A DNA stretch of 64,000 nucleotides from Streptomyces sp. XD-27 (GCF_030553055.1 NZ_CP130713.1:3596001-3660000), one strand, 5' to 3'; positions 1-9,965 are shown, counted from the first letter of the stretch. Program-made: numbers and translations. The notes: generated by a model from the sequence alone, not told the origin.

Positions 1-193
1 CGTCCAGCGGCGCCGTGTCCTCCAGCGTGCTGCCCGTGACCGGACTGGCGAGCTGCACACGGAAGCTCGCGTGATTGACGATGACCTGCGCTGGATCACT
101 CGGCACCTTGGCCATGATCAGATGCGGCTCGTCATCGAATCCCGGTGAGCGTCCCCCCGTAGGCGTGCGGGGTTTTCTGGTGTCCACACTCAT
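1..193 (-). CDS. N-terminal part of an unrecognised protein, runs off the left end
   Basis: An ATG at 193 on the minus strand opens a frame that stays open for 64 codons to the window edge. The first residues are MSVDTRKPRTPTGGRSPG. A polar Pro/Gly/Arg-rich start is followed by a segment beginning MAKVPSDPAQVIVNHASF, and a second in-frame ATG sits at that MAKV. No domain is recognisable in this fragment. It lies upstream of, and points away from, rlmB, which is on the same strand. Codon use is typical of the neighbours, so it is probably a real gene, but the true start (193 or the inner ATG) and the function are open. Confidence 0.55.
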   Translation of the reverse strand, partial: MSVDTRKPRTPTGGRSPGFDDEPHLIMAKVPSDPAQVIVNHASFRVQLASPVTGSTLEDTAPLD

Positions 194-274
194 CTAACCG
201 AGTGACCCGCGCTTAAGACACTGCCTCACCCGTGGCGAAGTGTCCGAGACCCGTCAAACGGCGATCGGGTGTAC

Positions 275-304
275 GACGCGCCGCCGCCCGTGCGACGGCG
301 CGTC
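275..304 (-). terminator. Hairpin just downstream of rlmB
   Basis: A perfect 9-bp inverted repeat (275-283 with 296-304, 12-nt loop) begins 7 nt past the rlmB stop codon. There is no T-tract, as is usual for high-GC actinobacterial terminators. Confidence 0.55.
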
Positions 305-311
305 CATGGGG

Positions 312-1265
312 TCAGGCGCGGCGGCGCGACGCCTCGTACAGCACCACGCCCGCGGCGACGCCCGCGTTGAGCGACTCCGCGCCGCCCGGCATCGGGATCC
401 GCACCCGCAGGTCGCAGGTCTCGCCGACCAGCCGCGACAGGCCCTTGCCCTCGCTGCCGACCACGACCACCACCGGGCCGTCGAGCACCTCCAGGTCCTG
501 GAGCTCCACCTCGCCGTCGGCGGCCAGGCCGACGACCGTGAGACCGGCCTTCTGGTACGACTCGAGCGCCCGGGTGAGGTTGGTGGCGCGCGCGACCGGC
601 GTGCGGGCCGCGGTGCCCGCCGAGGTCTTCCACGCGCCCGCCGTCATCCCGGCCGCGCGCCGCTCCGGCACGACCACGCCGTGGCCGCCGAACGCGGACA
701 CCGAACGCACCACCGCGCCCAGGTTGCGCGGGTCGGTGACGCCGTCGAGGGCGACGATCAGGGGGTCCTCGCCCGCGGTGGCGGCCTCGTCGAGGAGGTC
801 CTCGGGGTGGGCGTAGTCGTACGGCGGCACCTGGAGCACCAGGCCCTGGTGGTTGAGCCCGTTCGTCATCCGGTCCAGCTCCGGGCGCGGCGCCTCCATG
901 AGGTTGATGCCGCCGCGCTCGGCCGCGAGCTGGAGCGCCTCGCGGACCCGCTCGTCGTTGTCGATGAACTGCTGGACGTACAGCGTGTTGGCCGGGACGC
1001 CCTCGCGGAGCGCCTCGACCACCGGGTTGCGGCCCACGACCAGCTCGTTGGTGCCCTTGGGGCCGCCGCGCCGGGGGGCCGGGCGGCGGGCCGCCTGCTT
1101 GGCCCGGGCGTTCGCGACACGCTGCTTGACGTGTCCCTTGCGCATCTCGGCGGGCGGGGTCGGGCCCTTGCCCTCGAGCGCGCGGCGCCGCTTGCCGCCG
1201 CTGCCGACCGTCGCGCCCTTCTTGTTGGCGGTGCGGCGGTTCCTGCGCTGGCTGTTGCCGGCCAT
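312..1265 (-). CDS. rlmB: 23S rRNA (guanosine-2'-O-)-methyltransferase, RlmB/TrmH family
   Basis: A SpoU-class knotted methyltransferase of 317 aa. It transfers methyl from SAM to a ribose 2'-OH in 23S rRNA. A basic, low-complexity N-terminal extension of about 85 residues (Arg/Lys/Pro rich, likely RNA-binding) precedes the substrate-binding domain, which starts near [14 protein letters not shown]. The C-terminal SpoU domain shows [27 protein letters not shown] and [17 protein letters not shown], the three family motifs, including the Asn and Arg of the active site and the knot that binds SAM. I chose the ATG at 1265 because an AGGTGA sequence precedes it; a GTG at 1274 is also in frame. It lies downstream of cysS on the same strand, a pairing seen in other Streptomyces. 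Confidence 0.93.
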   Translation of the reverse strand: MAGNSQRRNRRTANKKGATVGSGGKRRRALEGKGPTPPAEMRKGHVKQRVANARAKQAARRPAPRRGGPKGTNELVVGRNPVVEALREGVPANTLYVQQFIDNDERVREALQLAAERGGINLMEAPRPELDRMTNGLNHQGLVLQVPPYDYAHPEDLLDEAATAGEDPLIVALDGVTDPRNLGAVVRSVSAFGGHGVVVPERRAAGMTAGAWKTSAGTAARTPVARATNLTRALESYQKAGLTVVGLAADGEVELQDLEVLDGPVVVVVGSEGKGLSRLVGETCDLRVRIPMPGGAESLNAGVAAGVVLYEASRRRA

Positions 1266-1371
1266 GAATGTCACCTATCTCTTCATTGCTCAGCACTGCT
1301 CAGCAAACGTACGTACGTGCTACTGGTCAACAGTGTGCCGCCCGGGCGACCGGGCGGCACAAAGAGCGAGG

Positions 1372-2769
<1,398 letters not shown>

Positions 2770-2775
2770 GCATCA

Positions 2776-2781
2776 AGGGTA
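2776..2781 (-). promoter_or_regulatory. Probable -10 element for leaderless cysS
   Basis: TACCCT on the minus strand ends exactly 6 nt before the GTG start of cysS, so transcription should begin at or next to the start codon. No clear -35 is visible. Confidence 0.4.
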
Positions 2782-2804
2782 GACGGAACACGGCGGTGCC
2801 CCGC

Positions 2805-2823
2805 GACCCCGCGGCGCGGGGTC
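2805..2823 (-). terminator. Hairpin between the PPOX gene and cysS
   Basis: A perfect 8-bp GC stem (2805-2812 with 2816-2823) closes a 3-nt loop, 28 nt downstream of the PPOX-family stop codon. Confidence 0.5.
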
Positions 2824-2850
2824 ATCGAAGCGTGACACGACGGGGACCGG

Positions 2851-3249
2851 TCAGAGTCCCATGCCGGTGATGTGGCTGGGCGTGATCCGCACGACCACGC
2901 GCGGCGCGTCGTCCACGGCCGCCGGGTTGAACTCCGCGTACTTCCTGCCCGTGTACTTCTGCGACAGCTCGTCGATCAGCTCCTGGGCGCGTTCCGAGGA
3001 GAGCTGCGCCCGGCCGCGGATCTCGGCGTAGGTGTACGGCGCGTCGCACGGCTGCACCACGACCGACACCCGTGGGTCCCGCCGCAGGTTCTGCTCCTTG
3101 CGACGCCCCTCGGTGGTGGAGATCAGGACGTCGTCGCCGTCTCGCGTCACCCAGGTCGGCGACGCCTGCGGGCTGCCGTCGGCGTTGAGCGTCACCAGGG
3201 TGACGAAGACCGGGGTGTCCAGCAGGGCCTTGACTTCGTCGGAGAGCAC
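2851..3249 (-). CDS. PPOX-class flavin/F420-binding split-barrel protein
   Basis: A 132-aa protein with the pyridoxamine-5'-phosphate-oxidase-like split-barrel fold. The N-terminal segment (PVFVTLVTLNADGSPQASP, then VLISTT and RRKEQNLRRDPRVSV) is typical of actinobacterial F420-dependent PPOX proteins, which reduce unsaturated or quinone-type substrates with F420H2 or bind flavin or heme. The GTG at 3249 is the start: GGAAGG lies 9-14 nt upstream, and the longer open frame beyond it is a shadow of ispF. Cofactor and substrate cannot be told from sequence alone. Confidence 0.82.
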   Translation of the reverse strand: MLSDEVKALLDTPVFVTLVTLNADGSPQASPTWVTRDGDDVLISTTEGRRKEQNLRRDPRVSVVVQPCDAPYTYAEIRGRAQLSSERAQELIDELSQKYTGRKYAEFNPAAVDDAPRVVVRITPSHITGMGL

Positions 3250-3277
3250 GGGTGGTTTCCTTCCGGGGCAAGCCCTC

Positions 3278-3312
3278 GCGGGGCGCGTACGGTTACGCAT
3301 GCCGCGCCCCGC
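3278..3312 (-). terminator. Hairpin after ispF
   Basis: A perfect 10-bp GC stem (3278-3287 with 3303-3312) encloses a 15-nt loop, 51 nt past the ispF stop and before the PPOX gene. Confidence 0.45.
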
Positions 3313-3362
3313 CGCCGCCCGACCGCGCCGGCGCCGGTGTTCCACCCGTAGGGCCGCGGAAG

Positions 3363-3860
3363 TTACGCCGGGAAGACCAGCGCCGTGGCGATCGCCGCCA
3401 GCCCCTCGCCGCGGCCGGTCAGGCCCAGCCCGTCCGTCGTCGTGCCGGACACGGCCACCCGCGCGCCGACCGCCTCGGACAGCACGCGCTGCGCCTCGTC
3501 CCGCCGCTTGCCGATCTTGGGCCGCACGCCGATCACCTGGATGCCCACGTTGCCGATCTCGAAGCCGGCGGCCCGCACGATACGGGCGGCCTCGGTCAGC
3601 AGGGTGACGCCGGACGCGCCGGACCACTCGGGGCGGTCGGTGCCGAAGTGCGCGCCGAGGTCGCCGACGCCCGCGGCGGAGAACAGCGCGTCGCACGCGG
3701 CGTGCGCGGCGACGTCGCCATCGGAGTGCCCGGCGAGGCCGTACTCGGCACCGTCCCAGCGCAGCCCGGCGCACCACAGCTCCCGGCCGCGCTCGAAGGC
3801 GTGCACGTCCGTGCCGATCCCGACCAGCGGAAGCGGGCCGGTCAGGTGGTTAAAAGCCAT
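3363..3860 (-). CDS. ispF: 2-C-methyl-D-erythritol 2,4-cyclodiphosphate synthase
   Basis: A 165-aa enzyme of the MEP isoprenoid pathway that closes CDP-ME-2-phosphate to MEcPP with release of CMP. GTDVHAF supplies metal ligands Asp18 and His20, and DVAAH supplies His53. AGHSDGDV, the LGAHFGT substrate loop and the C-terminal [17 protein letters not shown] are all present. The length is normal for a stand-alone IspF. Its start overlaps the end of ispD by 11 bp, so the pair is translationally coupled and makes two consecutive supply steps of the same pathway. Confidence 0.96.
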   Translation of the reverse strand: MAFNHLTGPLPLVGIGTDVHAFERGRELWCAGLRWDGAEYGLAGHSDGDVAAHAACDALFSAAGVGDLGAHFGTDRPEWSGASGVTLLTEAARIVRAAGFEIGNVGIQVIGVRPKIGKRRDEAQRVLSEAVGARVAVSGTTTDGLGLTGRGEGLAAIATALVFPA

Positions 3861-4623
3861 CGGTGGCCCTCCGGCGTGCGAGGACGGCCTCGGCGAGGAC
3901 CAGGTCCAGCGGGCGGGTCACCTTGAACGCCTCCTCGTGGCCGGGCACGACCACGACCTCGACGCCGAGCCGCTCGACCATGCCCGCGTCGTCCGTCGCG
4001 CCCTCGCCGTCAAGGGCGATCTTCGCGTGCGCCTCGGCCAGCGTGGCGCGGTCGAAACCCTGCGGGGTCTGCACGGCGCGCAGCAGGGCGCGCTCGGGGG
4101 TGCCGGTGACGGGCTCGGGCTCCCCGGCCCGGTCGCCGGTGCGGGGGTCGACCTGCTTGACCGTGTCGGCCAGGGGAAGGCCCGGTACAACGGCGGGCGC
4201 GCCTTCCGCAACGGCCGCGACCACCGCGTCCACCGTGTCGACGGGAACGAGGGGGCGGGCGGCGTCGTGCACGAGCACGGTGGTGACGTCGTCCGGGAGC
4301 GCGGCCAGGCCGAGCCGGACCGACTCCTGGCGGGTGGCGCCGCCGGGGACGACCTCGATGTCGGTGGCGCCGGACTGCAGGTACTCGTCCAGGAGGTGGC
4401 GGACCTCGGTGGCGCCGTCGGCCGGTGCGACCACGACGACGAGCGAGACGGCCCGGGATCCGGCCATCGCCCGTACGGCGTGCACCAGCATCGGGACGCC
4501 GCCGAGGGCGCGGAGCGCCTTGGGGGTGCCGGGGCCGAGGCGCACGCCACGGCCGGCCGCGGGAATGACCGCGGCGGTGCGGGAGGGCCGCTCGGGGCGC
4601 TCAGCTGCCCCGGAGGCGGACAT
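3850..4623 (-). CDS. ispD: 2-C-methyl-D-erythritol 4-phosphate cytidylyltransferase
   Basis: A 257-aa nucleotidyltransferase that joins CTP and MEP in the non-mevalonate pathway. The glycine-rich CTP-binding loop [14 protein letters not shown] with the following conserved Lys (PKAL) lies near residues 16-36. VHDAARP and the C-terminal [10 protein letters not shown] and [10 protein letters not shown] are also family motifs. I start it at the ATG at 4623; the open frame runs 68 codons further upstream through repeat-like DNA with no family similarity. The ribosome-binding site is poor (GAGGAA about 20 nt upstream), so the start is less certain than the identity. Confidence 0.92.
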   Translation of the reverse strand: MSASGAAERPERPSRTAAVIPAAGRGVRLGPGTPKALRALGGVPMLVHAVRAMAGSRAVSLVVVVAPADGATEVRHLLDEYLQSGATDIEVVPGGATRQESVRLGLAALPDDVTTVLVHDAARPLVPVDTVDAVVAAVAEGAPAVVPGLPLADTVKQVDPRTGDRAGEPEPVTGTPERALLRAVQTPQGFDRATLAEAHAKIALDGEGATDDAGMVERLGVEVVVVPGHEEAFKVTRPLDLVLAEAVLARRRATDGF

Positions 4624-4924
4624 TGCGTTGGCGTTCAGGTTTGCTTCCTCGGCCGAAATGGGTATGGGCTGGGGGTACCCCCTGGCTCGTGGAGCCTGGG
4701 GGAGTGCCGGGCGCGATTGCCCGACCGGCCCCTTCCGTGACGACTGGTCGCGCCAGCTGCCCGGGCCCGGCACACCCAGTACACCAAGGTACGCACAGAT
4801 GCCGCGGCGCCCGGCGACAGCGGACACGGAACGATCACCATGTCAGGTCGCGGGCACCACGGCATCACTGCTGTGCATCAAGCCACTGCGGGGAATCCAA
4901 CATCGCATTGGATCCGGAACAGCG
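4624..4924. other. Intergenic region between ispD and carD, with a mini-repeat
   Basis: About 300 bp with no supported gene. Near the ispD end (about 4670-4712) is a GGGGG...CCCCC / CCTGGGGGAG motif of the kind scattered between Streptomyces genes; a related one lies near 25640-25672. Possible -10 elements for ispD occur near 4785-4800. The carD-proximal end holds the hairpin listed separately. Confidence 0.5.
4892..4915 (-). terminator. Weak hairpin after carD
   Basis: Arms GGAATCCAA and TTGGATCC (one bulged A) surround CATCGCA, starting 9 nt past the carD stop codon. Confidence 0.35.
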
Positions 4925-5407
4925 TCAGGACGCGAGCACCTCGTCGAGCAGGGCTTCCGCCTTGTCCTCGTTCGTGCTCTCCGCGAGGGCGAGCTCACTC
5001 ACCAGGATCTGGCGGGCCTTCGCGAGCATGCGCTTCTCACCGGCGGACAGTCCACGCTCACGCTCACGACGCCACAGGTCGCGCACGACCTCGGCGACCT
5101 TGATCACGTCGCCGGAGGCGAGCTTCTCAAGATTTGCCTTGTAGCGACGGGACCAGTTCGTCGGCTCTTCCGCGTACGGTGCGCGCAGCACCTCGAAGAC
5201 CCGGTCCAGCCCGTCCTGGCCGACCACATCGCGCACGCCGACGAACTCCGCATTGTCCGCTGGCACACGAACCGTCAGGTCGCCTTGCGCGACCTTCAGC
5301 ACCAAGTAGGTCTTGTCCACGCCTTTGATCTGGCGAGTTTCGATGGCCTCGATCAGCGCGGCCCCGTGATGGGGATAGACCACGGTGTCGCCAACCTTGA
5401 ACGTCAT
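4925..5407 (-). CDS. carD: CarD-family RNA polymerase-binding transcription factor
   Basis: A 160-aa member of the CarD/CdnL family, the usual actinobacterial length. The N-terminal Tudor-like domain that grips the RNA polymerase beta subunit begins [19 protein letters not shown]. The C-terminal helical DNA-binding domain contains the conserved Trp of the [13 protein letters not shown] region that stabilises the open complex. In actinobacteria CarD supports rRNA and other promoter activity. The start ATG at 5407 has AAGGGG upstream. The gene is divergent from the lipoprotein gene across a 511-bp gap. Confidence 0.95.
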   Translation of the reverse strand: MTFKVGDTVVYPHHGAALIEAIETRQIKGVDKTYLVLKVAQGDLTVRVPADNAEFVGVRDVVGQDGLDRVFEVLRAPYAEEPTNWSRRYKANLEKLASGDVIKVAEVVRDLWRRERERGLSAGEKRMLAKARQILVSELALAESTNEDKAEALLDEVLAS

Positions 5408-5918
5408 GTGACAGGTACCCCTTCCGTGGCTATCCAGGGTAACACGTGAGCGCCCCGTTCTGAATGGCGTTTTCGCAGGTCAGGGCATATCTCGGGGCTT
5501 GACAACAGCAGCCGGGACGTGCTTCGAGGGGGGCGCGGAACCGGGTATTCGCAGGTCGGAGCCGCTGTTCAGGGGCAGTGAAACAGGCACGTTACAGCTT
5601 CCGGAACGGCCATGCGGGTGGTTGTACGTCCCGTTTTGCCGGAGTCCGTGGGCGGAACTTCCGCTACTCCGTTCGGTCGCCGGGCGCCGCGACCCGAGCG
5701 ATTCCCGAATTGATCACGCCATACATGATCATCATCTTGATCAATTCTCCCGGAGCCCTCCGCATTCCTTACCGATAATCCCCGCTCCGGACACCGGCGC
5801 GATATTCCGACGTACCGGAGATCGTCTCGGGGCGGGTCGGGTGCGGCGCCGCGCGGGCGGCTCGGTAACCTAAGCCCGCTGATCCAACCTTTACTTCGTC
5901 CTAGGAGATGCCGCCGCC
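5408..5918. other. Long divergent intergenic region with an AT-rich inverted repeat
   Basis: 511 bp between carD and the lipoprotein gene, with no convincing coding potential: a 66-codon open frame at 5578 lacks a ribosome-binding site and Streptomyces codon bias. The striking part is 5707-5747, a 10-bp perfect inverted repeat GAATTGATCA / TGATCAATTC with a third TGATCA between the arms, unusually AT-rich for this DNA. A TAACCT near 5866 may be the -10 of the lipoprotein gene. Confidence 0.6.
5707..5747. repeat. 10-bp perfect inverted repeat with three TGATCA copies
   Basis: The arms are 5707-5716 and 5738-5747, with a 21-nt spacer. TGATCA occurs at 5711, 5726 and 5738. The site could be an operator serving either divergent gene. 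Confidence 0.55.
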
Positions 5919-6650
5919 GTGAGCAGCGACCTTCGACGCGGCGCCCTCGCCGCCACCGCCCTCGTGCTCTCGATCGCCCCGCTCTCCGCCTGCGGAGCCG
6001 GAAACGACGCGCAGACGCTGGAGATCAAGCCGGACAACGCCGCGACGTCGGTCGGCAACATCAAGATCCAGAACGTGGCGGTCGTCACGCAGCCGGACCT
6101 GAAGGCGAAGGGGCCGGCCGTGATCACGGCCAAGATCTTCAACAACGGCGACGGCCCGCAGGCGCTCAAGGCCATCACCGTCGGCGACACCAAGGTCAAG
6201 CTCTCCCCGGCCAAGGGCACGGGCGAGCTGGTCATCCCGGAGCACGGCGAGCTGACCCTCGGCGGCAAGGGCAACGCCTCGGCGGTCATCGAGAACGGCC
6301 GGGAGGCCGCCCGCGACGGCGACGCCCAGTCCGTCGTCTTCGACTTCAACAAGACGGGCGAGGTCGAGCTGAAGGCGTTCGTCGTCCCGGCCACCAGCTA
6401 CTTCGACAAGTGGGGCCCGGAGAAGCCGCCGGCCCCGAAGCCGACGCAGCCGGCCACGCCGACCACCCCGGCGGGCACGCCCACCGGCACCGCCCCGGCC
6501 TCCCCGGGCGGCGAGGCCGGGGACAAGAACCCGGGCAAGCCGAACGGCAGCACCGCGCCGGCCAAGCCGAACGACACGGCGACCACGCCGCCGCAGGGCC
6601 AGGGCATCGCCTCCGGCGAGCCCGACCCGAACGGCCACGCCGGGCACTGA
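5919..6650 (+). CDS. Secreted lipoprotein with a DUF461-like (PCu(A)C-related) beta domain
   Basis: A 243-aa protein. Its signal sequence ends in the lipobox LSAC with Cys25 as the lipidated residue, so it should be anchored on the outer face of the membrane. Residues of about 30-165 form a beta-rich domain (NIKIQNVAVVT, VITAKIFNNGDGPQAL, GELTLGGKGNASAVI) typical of Streptomyces DUF461 lipoproteins, which are distantly related to copper chaperones. The tail is a Pro/Thr/Gly/Lys-rich linker ending NGHAGH. The GTG start is preceded by AGGAG 12 nt upstream. It is convergent with phoP and shares a terminator with it. Metal binding is a guess from family resemblance only. Confidence 0.8.
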   Translation: MSSDLRRGALAATALVLSIAPLSACGAGNDAQTLEIKPDNAATSVGNIKIQNVAVVTQPDLKAKGPAVITAKIFNNGDGPQALKAITVGDTKVKLSPAKGTGELVIPEHGELTLGGKGNASAVIENGREAARDGDAQSVVFDFNKTGEVELKAFVVPATSYFDKWGPEKPPAPKPTQPATPTTPAGTPTGTAPASPGGEAGDKNPGKPNGSTAPAKPNDTATTPPQGQGIASGEPDPNGHAGH

Positions 6651-6698
6651 CACGGCTGGGCACTGACACGGCTGGGCACTGACACAGCTGGGCGCTGA
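6642..6698 (+). repeat. 3.5 copies of a 16-bp tandem repeat over the lipoprotein stop codon
   Basis: The unit GGGCACTGACACGGCT recurs at 6642, 6658 and 6674, with a partial copy from 6690. The TGA stop of the lipoprotein gene is inside the first copy, so the array sits at the very 3' end of the gene. Confidence 0.8.
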
Positions 6699-6707
6699 CC
6701 CACACAC

Positions 6708-6752
6708 GCAGCGGGCGGCCCGCCGGATCGAGTCCGGCGGGCCGCCCGCTGC
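6708..6752. terminator. Bidirectional terminator, 20-bp perfect stem
   Basis: The left arm 6708-6727 and right arm 6733-6752 are perfectly complementary around a 5-nt loop. It lies between the convergent lipoprotein and phoP genes and should serve both. Confidence 0.85.
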
Positions 6753-6787
6753 CGTCGTGCGCCGTCGGCGGTGCCCCCTGTGGCTCT

Positions 6788-7468
6788 TTACGGCTCGAAC
6801 TTGTAGCCCAGGCCGCGCACCGTCACCAGGTAGCGCGGCGCGCCCGGGTCCGGTTCGATCTTGGCGCGCAGCCGCTTGACGTGGACGTCCAGCGTCTTGG
6901 TGTCGCCGACGTAGTCCGCGCCCCAGACCCGGTCGATCAGCTGCATGCGGGTCAGCACCCGGCCCGCGTTGCGCAGCAGCATCTCCAGCAGGTCGAACTC
7001 CTTGAGCGGCAGGTCGACCTTGCCGCCGCCGACGGTGACCACGTGCCGGTCCACGTCCATCCGCACCGGTCCCGCCTCCAGCGCGGCCGGGGCGACCTCC
7101 TCCGGCTCGCCGCGGCGGCGCAGCACGGCGCGGATCCGGGCGACCAGCTCGCGCGAGGAGAAGGGCTTGGTCACGTAGTCGTCGGCTCCTATCTCCAGGC
7201 CGACGACCTTGTCGATCTCGCTGTCCTTGGCGGTCACCATGATGACCGGGACGTTGGAGCGGCCGCGCAGCTGACGGCAGACCTCCGTCCCGGGCAGGCC
7301 CGGCAGCATGAGGTCGAGCAGCACCAGATCGGCACCGTTCCGCTCGAACTCGTCCAGCCCCTCGGGCCCTGTTGTCGCGATCGCGACCTCGAATCCCTCC
7401 TTTCGGAGCATGTACGACAACGCGTCGCTGAACGACTCTTCGTCCTCGACGACGAGCACTCGGGTCAC
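6788..7468 (-). CDS. phoP: Response regulator PhoP (phosphate control)
   Basis: A 226-aa OmpR/PhoB-type regulator. The receiver has an acidic pair in VVEDEE, phospho-acceptor Asp52 (VLLDLMLPG), the conserved Thr of MVTAKD and the Lys of VTKPF. The C-terminal winged helix ends TKTLDVHVKRLRAKIE and VTVRGLGYKFEP. It is the master regulator of the phosphate-starvation response in Streptomyces, acting on GTTCACC direct repeats such as those at 8834 and 8999. The GTG start overlaps the phoR stop by 4 bp, so the pair is co-translated. Confidence 0.96.
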   Translation of the reverse strand: MTRVLVVEDEESFSDALSYMLRKEGFEVAIATTGPEGLDEFERNGADLVLLDLMLPGLPGTEVCRQLRGRSNVPVIMVTAKDSEIDKVVGLEIGADDYVTKPFSSRELVARIRAVLRRRGEPEEVAPAALEAGPVRMDVDRHVVTVGGGKVDLPLKEFDLLEMLLRNAGRVLTRMQLIDRVWGADYVGDTKTLDVHVKRLRAKIEPDPGAPRYLVTVRGLGYKFEP

Positions 7469-8760
7469 GGATGGACCTCCGGGGCAGAGAGTGGATCGTT
7501 GGTGAAGGTCTCGTACGCCCGGTCCTGCTCCTCGCCTTCGAGGTCGTCAGGACCGATCAGTGGGCGGCCGCCGCGGCGGAGCTTCCGCTCCGCCTCGGCC
7601 CGGTCCCGGACGCTGCCGGCCTCCGGGAGCCGCAGGGTGAAGGTGGAGCCCTGGCCTTCGGCGCTCCACACCGTGACCTCCCCGCCGTGCGAGGCGGCCA
7701 CGTGCTTGACGATGGCGAGACCGAGGCCGGTCCCGCCGGTCTGCCGCGAGCGCGCGGGATCGACGCGGTAGAACCGCTCGAAGATCCGCTCGCGGTCCTT
7801 CTCCGAGATGCCGATCCCCTGGTCGGTGACGGCGATCTCGATCAGGTCGCCACCGGGCGCGTTGACGCGCCGGGCCGCGACGCCCACCCGGGTGCGGGCC
7901 GGGCTGTAGTTGACCGCGTTCTCCACGAGGTTGCCCAGGGCGGCGGCCAGCTGGCCGCGGTTCCCCCAGACGTGGAGCTCGGCGGTGCCGCCCGCGGCGA
8001 TGTTGATCTGCTTGGTGCCCGCCTGGTGGCGGCAGCGGTCCATCGCCTCGGCGACCAGTTCGTCGACCCGGACCGGCTCGGCATCCTCCAGCGGGTCGTC
8101 GTTCTGCACCCGGGAGAGGTCGATCAGCTCCTGGACCAGGCTGGTGAGCCGGGTCGCCTCGATCTGCATCCGGCCGGCGAAGCGGGTCACCGCCTCGGGG
8201 TCGTCGGAGGCGTCCATGACGGCCTCGGAGAGCAGCGACAGGGCGCCGACCGGGGTCTTGAGCTCATGGCTGACGTTGGCGACGAAGTCGCGGCGCACGG
8301 CCTCGATCCGGCGGGCCTCGGTGAGGTCCTCGACCAGCAGCAGGACGAGCCGGGAGCCCAGCGGGGCGACCCGGGCGGAGACCGCCAGCGCGTCGCCGCG
8401 GCCGGTGCCGCGCCGCGGCAGGTCCAGTTCGATCTGCCGTATCTCTCCGTCGCGCCGGGTGTCGCGGGCCATGGCCAGCATCGGCTCCACCGCGAGCTTC
8501 CCGCCCCGTACCAGGCCCAGGGCGTACGCCGCCGAGCTGGCCTTGACCACCGCGTCCGCCTCGTCGAGCACCACGGCGGACGAGCGCAGCACCGACAGGA
8601 CGGTGTCCACACCCGGCGGCAGCGCGGCCTCGGTATGCAGCGAGGTACGGGTGGGCTTGGCCTGGTCGCGCTCGCTCCAGCGGAACGCCAGCATGGCGAT
8701 GACGCCGGTACACACCCCGGCGATCGCAGCCACTGCGGCGACGGCCGCGTCCACGTTCAT
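7465..8760 (-). CDS. phoR: Sensor histidine kinase PhoR (phosphate control)
   Basis: A 431-aa membrane kinase. It has one N-terminal transmembrane helix (about residues 3-27) and a PAS-like cytoplasmic region (about 50-150). The HisKA box is VANVSHELKTPVGAL with phospho-acceptor His165. The ATPase has N-box NLVENAVNYS, DQGIGIS, an F-box (ERFYRVD) and GGTGLGLAIVK. It has a single N-terminal membrane anchor and no long extracytoplasmic sensor, as in other PhoR proteins thought to read phosphate through PstSCAB/PhoU. TAACCT ends 6 nt before the ATG, consistent with a leaderless message. Confidence 0.95.
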   Translation of the reverse strand: MNVDAAVAAVAAIAGVCTGVIAMLAFRWSERDQAKPTRTSLHTEAALPPGVDTVLSVLRSSAVVLDEADAVVKASSAAYALGLVRGGKLAVEPMLAMARDTRRDGEIRQIELDLPRRGTGRGDALAVSARVAPLGSRLVLLLVEDLTEARRIEAVRRDFVANVSHELKTPVGALSLLSEAVMDASDDPEAVTRFAGRMQIEATRLTSLVQELIDLSRVQNDDPLEDAEPVRVDELVAEAMDRCRHQAGTKQINIAAGGTAELHVWGNRGQLAAALGNLVENAVNYSPARTRVGVAARRVNAPGGDLIEIAVTDQGIGISEKDRERIFERFYRVDPARSRQTGGTGLGLAIVKHVAASHGGEVTVWSAEGQGSTFTLRLPEAGSVRDRAEAERKLRRGGRPLIGPDDLEGEEQDRAYETFTNDPLSAPEVHP

Positions 8761-8833
8761 GCATCCAGGTTATGCACGGATCCAGACCCCTCCACAGCCG
8801 CTGACCGGAGCCCTCGAACAGACGTTGCCGAGA

Positions 8834-8862
8834 GTTCACCAGGGGGTCGGCGCGGGTTCACT
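8834..8862 (+). promoter_or_regulatory. PHO box array 1 (PhoP operator)
   Basis: Three direct-repeat units at an exact 11-nt period: GTTCACC (8834), GGTCGGC (8845, degenerate) and GTTCACT (8856). The known PhoP unit is GTTCACC plus 4 nt. The array lies 72-100 bp upstream of the phoR start. Confidence 0.85.
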
Positions 8863-8998
8863 CCCCACGGTACGCGTACCGCCGTCGTCCGGTTGGCGTA
8901 TCCCCTCCGTTCCCCCGCGTACACCGGACCTGCACCATGCCACGATCGTGTGACCAGGATCACTCGTCAGGTCGTAGTGAAAACGTATGTTCCCTAGA

Positions 8999-9027
8999 GT
9001 TCACCGGGGTGATGGTGGGGGTTCACA
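8999..9027 (+). promoter_or_regulatory. PHO box array 2 (PhoP operator near phoU)
   Basis: GTTCACC (8999), TGATGGT (9010, degenerate) and GTTCACA (9021) keep the 11-nt period of PhoP repeat units. It ends 86 bp before the phoU start and overlaps the likely phoU promoter region. Confidence 0.85.
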
Positions 9028-9112
9028 CGGGATGCCGCCGCGCGACGCGTTTCGGCCGGACCTTGGAAGACATCGGCCACACACCCGGGCTCACAAGGAG
9101 AGAAGGTCACTG

Positions 9113-9796
9113 ATGCGGGACGCGTACCACGAGGAGCTGGATTCGATCGGCGAGGGCCTGGTCGAGATGGCCCGGCTCGTCGGCTCGGCCATCGGCCGCG
9201 CCACCACGGCGATTCTCGACGCTGACCTCAAGCTCGCCGAGAGCGTCATCGCCGCCGACGGAAAGGTCGACGACCTCCAGCGGGACCTGGAGCAGCGCGC
9301 CATCGCCCTGCTCGCCCGGCAGCAGCCGGTCGCCACCGACCTGCGGATCGTGGTCACGAGCCTGCGGATGAGCGCGGACCTGGAGCGCTCCGGCGACCTC
9401 GCCCAGCACGTCGCCAAGCTGGCCCGGCTGCGCTTCCCCGAGACGGCGGTGCCGCGCGACCTGCACGCCACGATCCTGGAGATGGGCCAGCTCGCGCAGC
9501 GGCTGATGGCCAAGGCCGCCGAGGTCATCATCACCAAGGACGTCGACCTGGCGATGCAGCTGGAGCAGGACGACGACGCGATGGACCTGCTGCACCGCGC
9601 CCTGTTCCAGCACCTGATGGACGACCGCTGGAAGCACGGCATCGAGACGGCCGTGGACGTGACGCTGCTGGGCCGCTACTACGAGCGGTTCGCCGACCAC
9701 GCGGTCTCGGTCGCCAAGCGCGTGGTGTACCTGGTGACCGGCGAGCACGCGGACGAGATCGCGGCGGCGGCGGGGGACCCGGCCGAGGGAGCCTGA
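9113..9796 (+). CDS. phoU: Phosphate-specific transport system accessory protein PhoU
   Basis: A 227-aa all-helical protein made of two tandem PhoU three-helix bundles, each with a metal-binding E/D-rich stretch. The first has LRIVVTSLRMSADLERSGDLA; the second ends LLGRYYERFADHAVSVAKRVVYL. The family represses Pho signalling by linking the Pst transporter to PhoR. The ATG at 9113 has a strong AAGGAG; the frame upstream of it crosses the PHO boxes and is not coding. The divergent arrangement with phoRP is conserved in Streptomyces. Confidence 0.95.
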   Translation: MRDAYHEELDSIGEGLVEMARLVGSAIGRATTAILDADLKLAESVIAADGKVDDLQRDLEQRAIALLARQQPVATDLRIVVTSLRMSADLERSGDLAQHVAKLARLRFPETAVPRDLHATILEMGQLAQRLMAKAAEVIITKDVDLAMQLEQDDDAMDLLHRALFQHLMDDRWKHGIETAVDVTLLGRYYERFADHAVSVAKRVVYLVTGEHADEIAAAAGDPAEGA

Positions 9797-9965
9797 GCGG
9801 TCCGGCCGAAGGGGAGTGAGCGGGTCCGGTCGAAGGGGCCCGAGGGGCCGCTGTTGCGGGGGATGGCGGGACGGGCGGTTTACCTCCACGCGCCGTTGAT
9901 GCGCCCGTACCCCTGGCGGTCCAATGGGCTATGTCAGGTTCCGACCGACTCAAGGAGGTCACTCC

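Noticed and set aside
5578..5778. 66-codon open frame in the carD-lipoprotein gap
   Set aside because: No ribosome-binding site, atypical codon use, and it crosses the AT-rich inverted repeat.
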